From Cheilinus undulatus (taxonomy: Eukaryota; Chordata; Actinopteri; Labriformes; Labridae), in the NCBI RefSeq assembly GCF_018320785.1, contig NC_054865.1, forward strand, positions 35,588,398-35,652,397: 64,000 nucleotides of DNA. The letters run 5' to 3'. Positions 1 through 14,485 of the stretch are shown here, piece after piece. The notes beneath the pieces are model-generated. The model was not told the DNA's origin. It was given only the letters and a program-made list of their open reading frames with translations, and did no database searches. Each line of letters begins with the position of its first letter. Within the stretch, counting starts at the first letter, position 1. The translations under genes were made by a program, and so were the position numbers.

Positions 1-318
1 CAAAGAGCTGGGATCATTGGGGGAAAAAAGCCTGTTTGGAGAAGTGGGTCACATCTTTCAGCTGCTTGGCCACCTTTTCTCTTACAAACATGTGTGACTC
101 TCTTATGACAAGTGACAAAGCTCGAGATACCATAACAAAATGTCCTAGTGGTTTGGTTTCCTACAGCTCACTCAAAACTCTTGGTACAAGAAACCGTATC
201 TACACTTCATTTAACCATTTTAAATGTTTATATTTAACTTCTTCAACCACAGTATACTTGTTTTTCCCTGTTCACCAAGCTGGGCCATCTTATCAGTGAA
301 TGTTCTTGTTTCTCTTAG
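1..318 (+). other. tead1: tead1 intron (partial)
   Basis: This is intron sequence upstream of the first visible tead1 exon. It ends in a pyrimidine-rich tract and an AG acceptor at 317-318. The open frame that crosses most of it (36-299) has no protein similarity I recognise and is best read as chance. Nothing else is visible. Confidence 0.75.
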
Positions 319-4370
<4,052 letters not shown>

Positions 4371-7300
4371 GACCCCCACACACAAGCCTTTAACCCTCCC
4401 CCCCTTCATAGACTTATCAACCTTGAAACGAGTGGCAGTGCCTCTACCTGAAAGTCACCCCCACACTGCTTTCTGCTCATGGTATCGGGTGAAGTCGGTT
4501 GTTTGAAAATTTGTTTTAATATTAAGTGTTTGTTATTTGACTGCAGCTGTGAATTGCGGTACAGTTGTTTTATTCTTAAATATGGGAACTCTTGTTTAAA
4601 ATATGTTGAGTTGGTCTCTGTTGGGTATAAATGTGGCCGTTCTTAAAGAGTTTACTAGAATAATTTGGTAAATGGAAACATGTCTGTCGTCTTCTTCTGC
4701 TTTGTTCTGTAGAGTAAGAAAAAAAGGATGCTGGCCTTTTCTGTCAGCGGCCTCATGTGGTCTGTGTAATGTTTGAGTGTATTTTGTACGTCTGTACTTC
4801 ATAAATTTGTGAGTGTCCATACTGTGGATATACAGACATGCACCCACAGCCAATAGATTTTCCAAAGAACCTAAACTAACACATCACTACATGGGCAGTA
4901 AGTGCAAGCAAGATCAAGAATATCGCAACATTAGTTTATCTTTAAAAACTCTAGCTTTCATTTGTTTTATTATTCCTGTTAAAGCACTCCAAGTTTTAGA
5001 CATTAATCAAAGGAATGCACTGTGAAACAATCATTTTGCCTGCTTTCTGCTCCACCATGTATAAATACTGAGCATTTATTTGCAAATATGTCTGTGACCT
5101 GAAAAATTCAGATCAAGTACAGCTGAGAATTGTTCTGTTCTTCTCCAGAAGCACTTTGTCCCCCTTCCTGGAGTCTGTTTTTCCTGTTAGATCTGTGGTT
5201 TTAGTCAACAGTATGAAGGATCATAACCCTATAAATCTCTAGTAGTAAGCAGGCCTTGTGGGGTTTTCCTGTGGCTCCCCTTCTTTAAGACTCTCAGAAT
5301 ACCGCCCCCCTCTGGAACAACTGTGTAATAACTCCAAACCAGAGTGTTGCTGCCTTCATGTACACACTTCGTTCACATTTCTGTGGCCTACACCAATCCC
5401 CAGCCTTATAACATGTTAAAGCTGTGTGAGCTCCAAAAGATGCCACTAAAACTGTGATCTCCCAGAGAGGAATACTCTTTATATGTTGTGTAAGAAATTC
5501 AAAATACTATCTGCCAAAGTGTAGATGTACAGTGCCTTAAAATCTACTCAAACATTAACCCTTTATTTTGCTTCTAAAATCAGTTTGTGGATAAAAACAG
5601 GTAAAAAAAAAATACTCAAATCTTCTTAGTGGTGTAATTCCTGGTACATCTTAAACTCTAAGATGTTTCCTTTAGTTTGTACACTCCAAGAAATACAGTT
5701 TTTACTGTTCAGAGGCAGTAGACTTTGTTAAATCAAGTTCAACGGTTAAGAACAGGTTATATTATTCTGTAACACTCTTATGTTTAGAAATTCAGCATTT
5801 GTGAAAAAAAAAAAAAAACTGTACCAAGAACACAGACTGACTGCCTTTCCTGTTGTTAAAGACCAAAAATATTAAGATAAAGTCACTCTGTCATGTCCTG
5901 CTTGGTAGCAAGGAAGTGCCTTTGGTTAAAAATGTCCAGCTTAAAAAAAAAGAAAAAGAAGTAAATTAAAAATCAAATGTTACAAGACCAAAAAAAATAG
6001 ACATAAGTGAAACTAATCACCACATTGCCTTTTTAAAGGATTGTAATGACAAAGGGAGAGCTGGTTCATGGAAAAGAAAATGATATATATATACATTTTT
6101 CTTACATCGAGTTCATATTTTGTGGATTTCTTTACTTGAGGTCAAAGAGAGAGACCTGCTGATGAAGTACAGCCACTGACTGCACGCAGGATGTCAATAC
6201 AGTTAGAAAAACACTGCAGATTCTGCTTAGTATACACTTGCAGGTTCAAGTGTCAAGTGATTAAAAAAAAAAAAAAGCATTTTGGTTTCCATTTCCCACA
6301 ACCCGCACAGTGTGAAACTTCACTAGAATTGATGCTTTTCATGATGTTGACAAAGTAGAGAATGATAAAAGCTTTTTATCATTTCTGTTTCAAAAGAAAA
6401 ATCAAAGTTTATTTATAGGTTATGTATAAACTGAGCTGAATTCTCTTAAATTTGGTTCAATCTGAAATTCTTCACATTTGCTAGTGTGGACGAGGCCGTC
6501 AAGGTTAATATTTTCGCTGTAAAGATCATAACTACTCAAACTTTTACTGTTTTTTCTTTTTTTAGATGTATAATCATCTCAAGTATTTTAATGGAAGAAG
6601 CTCTGAATAGTAGCTGACAATGTCTCTGGTGGATGCAGAAAAAGTTCAATCATTCAGTATTGTGCCACAGTCCTGTGGACACTGGAGGCTTTCTTTTTTG
6701 TTTACCCTGTGTATCTGTTCACATTTATTGATTACTTAGAGTGATGTCCCTGTTTTATTATTGTACTTGTATACAGTTGTACTTGGTTTTGTAATGACAT
6801 TGTCTGTTAAAGCCCATTGAGATGGTAAAGGTGTTGCTGCTGCGCTGCTGCACTGTGCTTTTAACACTAAAACAGCAGGACTGATGCGTCTAACGGCATG
6901 AATGTCACGAGGACCGACTGAAGAGAATATGGACGTTTAAAAAGAAAATAAATAAAAGCAGCCAAGTTGAGGAATCATGCTACAAACATATCAGCAGTTT
7001 AGCTCTTGTTATTGTCATTCTGTTGAAGCGTAGGTACTGGTACCTTTCTGTTTTATTACCTTTTTGTTTTTGAACGGCGGCTTTAAAGTGATTTTTCACA
7101 TAGCTCACATATAGTCATCAAACACACGTTTGGGTTTTGTGTGCAGACTCGTTTTTGTAAAAAGGTGCTTTGTACAAAATGATATCTTAGCTTTTCTTGG
7201 TACAGATGTGTGATATCTTTTCGTATCCATGATAAAGTGTTGGAGCAAAAAGGGGAGAAAAGAAGCTCTGCGATGTTTCTGTGTTCTGCATATGGTCTTG

Positions 7301-7410
7301 TCTTTGCTCCGTAACATTATGATGCCTTCTTGATAATAGATATTTTGTAGCTTTCTAGACACTTTGTATGTATGCAATATTGAAGTTAAATAAATCTGAT
7401 AATATTGCCT
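4371..7410 (+). other. tead1: probable tead1 3'UTR
   Basis: About 3 kb after the TEAD stop codon lacks recognisable repeats or coding frames. It contains several AATAAA hexamers, one cluster near 6945-6955 and one at about 7388-7394, just before a T/G-rich stretch (CCTCCTTTGTTTGTTG) that could be the downstream element. Mammalian TEAD1 also has a multi-kilobase 3'UTR. The end point is inferred from the last good polyadenylation signal. Transcript data are needed to fix it. Confidence 0.5.
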
Positions 7411-7763
7411 CCTTTGTTTGTTGCCTTCATTAAACAAACAAAATACTGTGACCACAACCATCACTGTGTGGACCTACAGAGGAATCCTCTCCTCACAGAT
7501 TCAGCTGTAAAAACCTCACATCAACAGTAGATGGAGCCCAACACTTTTTTAAAATACTCAAAAACCCTCAAACATTAGGGAAGTACTATTTTAATCATAC
7601 ATGGCTGCAGGAATGGAAGACACCACAAGAGGGAGACATTGTGGGATACAAAAAATAGTGGGGGTCATCCATTTAAATTTAACCCATGGATTAAGGAACA
7701 AGCAAATAAATTCTTTAATCAAAGCGCAACAAATTAAAAAAAATTAAAAGCAAACATTATATA
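7411..7763. other. intergenic, nothing recognised
   Basis: This is AT-rich sequence between the inferred end of tead1 and the Tc1-like element. I see no open frame of note, no repeat boundary and no RNA structure. Confidence 0.5.
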
Positions 7764-7999
7764 GAGGAGCATCTTCAGAAATTACAAGGTCATTTTTTGC
7801 TGTGATTTTGTTCAAAATGTTAAACTTCCATGTATTCTGGATTTATCTGATACTGAGAGAAATATTTCAAGAACTTGTTTTTATCTCGATGGTTATGGCT
7901 TACAGCTCATGAAAACAGACAAAAATCCACTATCACAAAATACGAGAATGTTGTGGTAAAGTCCAGTTTCTTATCAGTTATTTTCCCTCACTCTGGTTC

Positions 8000-9285
8000 A
8001 CAACCACAATCATGGGGAAGACTGCTGACTTAGCAGTTGTCCAAGAAGACAGTCACTGACACCCTCCACAAAGAGGGTAAGCCACAGAAAGCCACTGCTG
8101 AAAGGGTAAGCTATTCTCAGAGGTTTTATCAAAGCACATTCATGGAAAGTTGACTAGGAGGAAAGCGAAAAGTATGGTAAGAAAAGGTGCACAGGCAACA
8201 TGTGCAAGCTCGGTCTTCAGAGGATCACCAAACAAAGCAGATTCAAGAACTTAAGTGAGCTTCACAAGGACTGGACTGAGGCTGGAGTCAGGGGATCAAG
8301 AGCCACCACACAGAGGTCTCCAGGAACTGGGCTACAAGTGTTGTGTTCCTCTATTGTCAAGCCACTCCTGAACCACAGACAACATTATAAGCACCTAACC
8401 TGGGCTAATGAGAAAAAGAACTGGACTATTTCTCAGTGGTCCAAAGTAGGGCTGGGATATTGCTTGAAATTTAGATTAAACTGCAATATGGCCTGCTGCA
8501 ACTTTTTTAATCCCAGAAGGCGCAATACTTCTTTAAACTGAAATGTGTGCCAAAGCACTAGTTTAAAACTTTTTTGCAGCCGAGGTATCATGCACTACCT
8601 GTCATGTAAACATACAAGTGTAATCTTTTTAGAATGGTTTACAAAAATTCCTACTTTCCTTATTTTTGTAGAGGTTTTTCTTGATAAAAATAAGAAAATA
8701 AAATGATCATTCTCTCTATACAATAATACAGTCCTGTTGTCAGATGAAAGTAATTTTAGTATTATATTTGGAAATTAAGGTCCTACAGTCTGGAGGAATA
8801 TCAGAGAGGCACAGAATCCAAGGTGCTTGAAGTCCAGTGTTTTCAGTTTTCACAGTCAGTGATGGCTGAGGGTGCCATGTCATCTGTCTGTTTTTTTCCA
8901 TTGTGCTTTATCAGGTCCAGAGTCAACGCTGTCAGCCATCTACTAGGAGATTTTAGAGCACTTCATGCCTCCATCTGCTGGGAAGTTTAACAGAGATACT
9001 GATTTCCTTTTCCAGCAGGGCTTGGTACCTGTCCACAATGAAGCCAAAACTACCAGGTGACCATGGTGTTACTGTGACCAGCCAACTGGTCTGACCTGAA
9101 CCCCGTAGAGAATTGCTGGGAAATGTCAAGAGGAAGATGAGAGACACCAGAATCAACAATACAGAGGAGGTGAAGGCTGCTATCAAAGCAACCTGGGCTT
9201 CATAACACCACTGCAGTGCCACAGACTGATTTACTCCGTGCCATGTCACTTTGATGCAGCAATTCACGCAAAAGGAGCCCTGACC
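8000..9285 (+). pseudogene. Tc1-like transposase relic
   Basis: Translated pieces in shifting frames correspond to a Tc1/IS630-type DDE transposase. There is an N-terminal helix-turn-helix region (about 8014-8160), a middle part recovered in the frame at 8200-8440, then after the nested insertion the EHFMPPSAGKFNRD-like and LNPVENCWEMSRGR-like segments (8955-9140) and a C-terminal stretch matching GAPTKY at 9270-9285. Several frameshifts and a missing stretch make it non-functional. Both antisense frames over 8953-9421 are shadows of it. Confidence 0.75.
8447..8730. mobile_element. repeat nested in the Tc1-like element
   Basis: The transposon sequence is cut after GGTCCAAAG (8446) and resumes at TCCTGTTGTCAGATGAAAG (8731/8732). 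In the intact family those two parts are contiguous. The inserted block begins TAGGGCTGGGATATTGC, a hAT-like TAGGGCTG terminus, but its far end does not show the complementary CAGCCCTA and the flanking octamers do not match. It is probably a truncated or deleted copy. Confidence 0.6.
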
Positions 9286-9555
9286 AAGTACTGAGAGCAT
9301 ACATGGAAAAAGAATTCCAGATAGTCAACATTTCTGCATAATAAATCCTTTGTGTGTGTGTGTGTGTGTGTAATATTCTACTATATTGAGCTTTAAGCCA
9401 TAACCATAAAGACTGAAACATAAAGTCTTCAAATATTTCACTTTGTATAAGATAAATCTAGAATACAAAGAATTTTATCTTTTTTAATTCAACCACAGCA
9501 AAAAAACTTTTACTTTTTCATGGTATTCTATTTTTCTAGATGCACCTTTATTTAA

Positions 9556-9948
9556 AACTGCAGTGTGTAAAACTGAATATCAACATCTAGAAGTGGGTTC
9601 TAGGTTGCATTTCTCTGCTGGAAACTGTGGCAACCAGTTGAATTTAATGTGCATCTGTAATGTGAATACAATACAATACAATACAGTAACTTTAGTTATC
9701 CTTTTTTCCTTTTATTCCTCTATGTTACCATGGAAACATGTAAAAATCCAAGATGGCGGCATCCATGGAGGGGAACCTCCCTATGTATGAATTAAAGGTT
9801 TATTCTGAGTTGTTTTTTTCAAAATAGCTATTTTTGAATTTAGATGACTAAACACTTATTTAGATAGACCGTCTTAGAAATGTTTTGCTTTATTTTACCA
9901 AATTTGTTCAGCTAAACGATACTAGGCTAAATATTACACACTGCACCT
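9556..9948. mobile_element. TTAA-flanked MITE (GTGCAGTGTGTAA termini)
   Basis: TTAA at 9552-9555 is followed by AACTGCAGTGTGTAAAA, and the far end TATTACACACTGCACCTT is followed by TTAA at 9949-9952. The ends are therefore inverted repeats with a TTAA target duplication, as for piggyBac or Kolobok-type elements. An (AATAC)n run occupies about 9665-9685 and a CCAAGATGGCGGC block lies near 9747. There is no coding potential. Confidence 0.7.
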
Positions 9949-9952
9949 TTAA

Positions 9953-11690
9953 AGCCTGACTGAGAGCAGAGATGGGTATCAAATATTGAAACAGCACAGG
10001 TGTTATAATCTTTGAGAGGTGGAAGAGGATGTTTCTATATTGGATATTTTAGGCCATTGGACACAGAAAACTGAATGTAAGAGTTTGTCAAACTAAACTA
10101 CTACCAAGCTTCACAACTGCAATTATTTCAACAAAGACCTTTGTAAATTTCTGTAACTCAAAACAGAAAATTTTCCTGAATATATTGCATCATGTTGTCT
10201 TTTTAGACAATTTTACCGTCTGTAGGTCGAGGTCAATCATAATTGCACACCACCGCTTAAACTTTTCCTAATCATATATGTTCAACTTGACTAAAACTTA
10301 GATACTGGTTTATTTATATTTCTTATTCCTCACAGCACAAAGCTGACTGTAACTGTCATAACAGTATTTTGAAGGAGAAAAGTAATGATGCGTTTTGGCT
10401 GAATGACAACAATCAAACAATTTTAACAGCAAACACCCACTGTCAGTATGAGCATCATGATGATCAGTCTGCCTGATTGAACTTCCACTAAGCTTCATTT
10501 TAATCAGGACAGACTTAAGCTTAAAAGATCCATCCATCCCTTTTCTTTACGCCTTCAAGCATCTGGTGGCCAGGTCAAGACCTACAGGGGCCATCCTCAA
10601 AGAATGACATATGGGGAGGCTGATCAAGCTGACCTATGAATTACATCTGTGGGCGTAAAAAGTGATCAAGCTTATCAATGACATGTTGACTATCTTTGTT
10701 TCAAGAGGTCATTAATGATGTGGAATGTGAAGGAATATTTAACCCTTAGAGCAGCAGTTTCCTTATTGAGTATGTAACATTAACGTCTGGACACAAATGG
10801 AATAAATAACGGGATCAATGGTTAAATTAATTTGATCAGAATTAATTTGTATACTCTATTCATAACTTCTGTCTGCCCACTACAGTGGAACCTTTTATCA
10901 ATTCAGATGTGTCCATCGTGCTAGATGCCATCAGGAGAGCAATTGCTCACTTAAGCCTTTAACTAGAACATCCACTGCAGTCTTTTGGACTCAAACAATG
11001 GGCTCTAAATGTCTGTGCAGAAATGATCTGGTCTTAAATATCAGATGTTGTATTAGCTGTCTGCTGCAGTTGAGGAGGAGGGATGTGGTCTGGTGATTAC
11101 ATAATCTTTACTACAGCCAATCAAAGCTAACAAGTTCAAGATTTATTAAGAACAAAACTGATCCAACAGAAGAAGAGTTCTCCTCTGCTGCATTTCTGAC
11201 TGGATTCCTGGATTTAAAATGTCTATTTCTCTGCTATACAGCTTTAGTGACTGCATGAGCCCTGAAATAAACTCAGTGTGGCCTTCCCTTCTGTATTAGT
11301 ATGTAAACTATGCCTTAATATGATTACACTTTCTTCAAGGATTGTGTCTGAATTTTCAAGTATAACTTTCTTTCTTTTTCTTAAAACCATTTTAAATGTG
11401 TTTATCTTTTGGCACTGTTAAGATAAGATATTCCTAAGATAAGATATTCCTTTATTAGTCCCACAAGGGGAAATACCAAAATTTCCCCTTGTTGTTAATT
11501 TGACTGATTAAATTAAAAATATAAATCATTTTAACGTAATAATTCTAATCACCTAACTCATGGTTTAAACAGATTGGAAATTAAAATACATAACCTATGA
11601 CTTCTATCTTTGTGGAGGATAAAGTGAACATCACATCTCAGAAACCACCAGCATACCAGCACCAGGAACTGTTTTTTCAACCCCCAAATC
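9953..11690. other. intergenic spacer
   Basis: AT-rich intergenic DNA. The only recognisable item is a retroposon-like tail at 11420-11480: a duplicated AAGATAAGATATTCC unit leading into TTTATTAGTCCCACAAGGGG, a sequence common at retroposon 3' ends in fish genomes. I see no gene. Confidence 0.5.
11420..11483 (+). repeat. retroposon-tail-like repeat (AGATAAGATATTCC)n
   Basis: Two tandem copies of a 14-16-bp unit are followed by TCCTTTATTAGTCCCACAAG and GGGGAAAT, a widespread teleost interspersed-repeat ending. The parent element is not identifiable from this short piece. Confidence 0.55.
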
Positions 11691-11699
11691 CCTCCACAG

Positions 11700-11975
11700 A
11701 CTCTTCTTCCTGACACATGCCAGTGTTGGTCACGTGAGGGCGCAGCATAACACTCCACAGGAGTTTCCTGAATTTGGCCTCAGAAAAAAAAGTGCACATA
11801 GGGACTCATGGACCTCGAAAGCTCCCGTACTTTTTCAGACTGGTCTGAGGTGCAGCGCGCAAACACGCAGAAGAAATGTGTCTGGCCACAGCTGCGTCTT
11901 TCTCCCTGCACGTAGATTTAAATCCATCATAAGAGCGACTTTGTCTCATGTCTGGTTAATCTATGGACATTGACG
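11700..11975 (+). promoter_or_regulatory. rassf10: rassf10 5' region with CACGTG E-box
   Basis: CpG density and GC content rise immediately before the rassf10 start. A palindromic E-box CACGTG (11731-11736, context GGTCACGTGAGG) lies about 240 bp upstream of the ATG. E-boxes of this form bind USF, MYC, TFE3 or CLOCK:BMAL1. No TATA box is obvious. An out-of-frame ATG at 11963 precedes the real start. The transcription start site cannot be placed from sequence. Confidence 0.5.
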
Positions 11976-13298
11976 ATGGAGTCAGAGGAGAGCAAGATCT
12001 CAGTGTGGGTCTGTCGGGAGGAAAAAATCGTTCTCGGACTGTCAAAGCGCACAACCTGCGCGGATGTTGTCAGAGTGCTTCTGGAGGACAAGCACTCTCA
12101 GGACGGCCTCTCCACAGTTTCACTCTCCGGATGCTCTCAGGATTACTGCATCGTGGAGAAATGGAGAGGCTTCGAGAGGATTTTACCGAACAAAACCAAG
12201 ATCTACCGGCTGTGGGTCGCGTGGGGAGAGGAGCAAGAGGACGTGAAGTTTGTGTTGGTAAAAAATGAAGCGTCTCTGGCGAACAGCGGAGCCAGGAGCG
12301 CGGAGGCGCGCGTGGTGCCAAGCAAACACGGTCCCTGTGTTACCAAGGGGAGCGCACGCAGCTCCGTGGATGGCATTTCACCCGAGAAACAGCGTCGAAT
12401 TGTGAGGAAAGCCTTCAGAAAGTTGGAGAAGATGAATAAAAAGAGGGCGCGAGCGGCGCACAGGGACGCGTCCTCTGCGGAAAAGATGGAAACTTTGGTT
12501 CATCTCGTGATTTCTCAGGACCACACCATCCGCCAGCAGGTTCAGAGGATTACTGAGCTGGACTCAGAGATCGAGAAGCGCGAGGCAAAGGTGCATTTTG
12601 ACAGGATGAAGACACATGGAGTGAATTATGTGCAGGATACGTACTTAGAGGATAACGCTGCTTTGGAGCTAGAGGGAGACAAACTGTGTTCAGCTGAGAC
12701 GCTCTCAAAGTTTGAGGAGTATGTCCGGCAGTGTGAGGAGGTGGTCAAAATACAAGAGGAGCTGTGGGAGCAAGAGAAACTTCTGGACATGATCACACAG
12801 CAGATGCAGGAGGAACTGAACCAGCGCTGGATGCAGCGGAGGACAGAGGAGCTGGAGAGCAAAGACGCGGAGCGCGCAGAGGACGCGGCACATGTTCAGT
12901 GCACAGAGTCAGAAACAGAGCTGCTGCTGAGAAGAGAGAGGATCAGGACGCAGCTAGACGTCAGTTTATACATCGGTCTGCGCCTCAACACGGATTTGGA
13001 AGCTATTAGGAGCGATTTAGAGCTGAACGAGGAGATTTGCGCGGAGAGGGAGAAGGAAATGAGGGATTTGCTGGAGAAAGTCAACACTTTAGACATAGAG
13101 GAGGAGAGATGTCAGCATGGGACACATGATGATGAGACGGGGATGATGAGCAATTTGGAGAGGAAGAGTGAGTGGGTGGAGCAGGCCAGGGGTCTGTCAA
13201 AAGCTCACAGTGTGAACGACGACGACTCAGACACAGGCTTAAGTTCTCTGCACAGTCAGGACTCAGACAGCCAGCCTGTGTGGGAGTCTCTGGTGTAG
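11976..13298 (+). CDS. rassf10: RASSF10, Ras-association domain family member 10 (single exon)
   Basis: This encodes a 440-residue N-terminal RASSF protein. Members of this subfamily (RASSF7-10) carry the RA domain at the N-terminus followed by coiled coil and lack a SARAH domain; RASSF10 is reported as a mitosis- and cilium-related tumour-suppressor candidate. The RA domain spans about residues 4-95 (KISVWVCREEKIVLGLSKRT, then WRGFERILPNKTKIYRLWVA). A basic segment covers 130-165, glutamate-rich coiled coil about 170-395, and an acidic tail ends DSDTGLSSLHSQDSDS and ESLV, a possible class I PDZ ligand. I chose ATG 11976 (A at -3, G at +4); the frame extends two codons upstream only through a TTG. 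It lacks introns, as in mammals. Human RASSF10 is longer (about 507 aa). Position after tead1 matches human synteny. Confidence 0.95.
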   Translation: MESEESKISVWVCREEKIVLGLSKRTTCADVVRVLLEDKHSQDGLSTVSLSGCSQDYCIVEKWRGFERILPNKTKIYRLWVAWGEEQEDVKFVLVKNEASLANSGARSAEARVVPSKHGPCVTKGSARSSVDGISPEKQRRIVRKAFRKLEKMNKKRARAAHRDASSAEKMETLVHLVISQDHTIRQQVQRITELDSEIEKREAKVHFDRMKTHGVNYVQDTYLEDNAALELEGDKLCSAETLSKFEEYVRQCEEVVKIQEELWEQEKLLDMITQQMQEELNQRWMQRRTEELESKDAERAEDAAHVQCTESETELLLRRERIRTQLDVSLYIGLRLNTDLEAIRSDLELNEEICAEREKEMRDLLEKVNTLDIEEERCQHGTHDDETGMMSNLERKSEWVEQARGLSKAHSVNDDDSDTGLSSLHSQDSDSQPVWESLV

Positions 13299-14485
13299 AA
13301 CAAGTCTTTAAACTACAGTCTCAGGGATCATAGTTTTCTGAAATATATGAAATTCACTCTTAGATTTCTGAATAGCGACTTTAAACTGATCCCATCATGT
13401 TAATCCCTACATGTTCCTATATATCCTTCTTAATCTGGGTTTAGAGCAACAGTTCTTTTTGGTGGATGAAGTGTTAATCTCCCCAAGAAAGTTGTGGTTT
13501 TGACATAAAAATACAACTCAGCTCTGAAGATTGACTTCACTTGTTTCTCTTCTCTTTTTAAAATGACCCAGACAGTAAAGTGATTGACGATGTTAGACGG
13601 CAAGATCGAGAGAGTAGGGTCATTACTGTACCAGAATTTAGACTTCAGTATCATAAAAGTCAGAGTAAAAAATGTTGATGCTGGTTCTGGGGTCACTGAA
13701 CCAAGAAAGTCTTAGGCAGCCAAAATAAGAAAAAACAATATTTTTAATAATGAAAAATTGCAGGCAAACTGTAGAAGTTTTCCTGCAGTTTTTCATGGAT
13801 TAATTAATCTCCAACTAATCTGTGCTATTAAACAGATGTTGTTTTTAAATTTCCCTATTTTTTATATAATCAAAACAAAGATCATATCATTCTTGAACTT
13901 TGGGGAAAAATGAAGTCTCCAAGGATTCTGTGTCATTCAAACACATTTAACCACCAGCATCCAAAACATCAGGACAAGTCTCTGAAGTGTGAACATGTCA
14001 GCTTTCACTGTGACCCAGACTGAGTGATAAAGGAAACACAAGTCATAGCACTGACAGTCAAAACAGACAGTTTGGATTAAAGAGCTGATATCCTAGACAT
14101 AAAGGACCACTCTCTTAGTCATGATTTTTACAGTCAACACAAAGAAAACACTAGTTCATTATTCCCCCTATGATAGCATCTCAATGCAGCATGATTGCTG
14201 CTGAACACTGAGGCCCAAAAACTACCCAGGAGTTATAACTGGTCAGTGTTTTTTTTAAGTCTTTCAGAAGTTTAAGAATGACACCACTACCAAAAGCCAG
14301 CAGTTAAAAAATGGAAATGAGCTAATAAAGGGAAGTTTATTTCTTTGATGAACACATAGTGTCAGAAAAATGTGTCGGGAAAAATGCCAGCGTGTCAAAC
14401 ATGTATGTATGGGAAAAATACTTCTGTTTGTTCCACTCTTCAGTCCACTTTACAATAAAATATGTTTCACAAAGTATTTGTGGTT
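13299..14485 (+). other. rassf10: rassf10 3'UTR
   Basis: This is the sequence after the rassf10 stop. An AATAAA at 14454-14459 is followed by a G/T-rich stretch (GTATTTGTGGTTTATTTG), making a good cleavage and polyadenylation context about 1.2 kb downstream of the stop. No repeat or other gene is seen inside. The extent is inferred. Confidence 0.55.

Larger units (their letters stand above)
7764..9548 (+). mobile_element. decayed Tc1/mariner transposon with nested insertion
   Basis: The left terminus (GAGGAGCATCTTCAG, after TA at 7762-7763) and right terminus (TAGATGCACCTT, before TA at 9549-9550) match the AGGTGCATC-type ends of a common teleost Tc1-like family. The internal order is conserved: ATCATGGGGAAGACTGCTGA near the transposase start (about 8014), a GGAGTCAGGGGATCAAGAGC region, and the DLNP(I/V)EN-type DDE segment near 9095-9115. 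Many indels and stops break the frame. A foreign 284-bp block (8447-8730) interrupts it, and a (TG)n tract lies at 9352-9371. Confidence 0.85.

Noticed and set aside
8953..9421. Two minus-strand frames of 115 and 73 codons
   Set aside because: They are antisense to the decayed Tc1-like transposase.
12626..13096. Serine/leucine-rich minus-strand frames
   Set aside because: They are antisense to the glutamate-rich coiled coil of rassf10.
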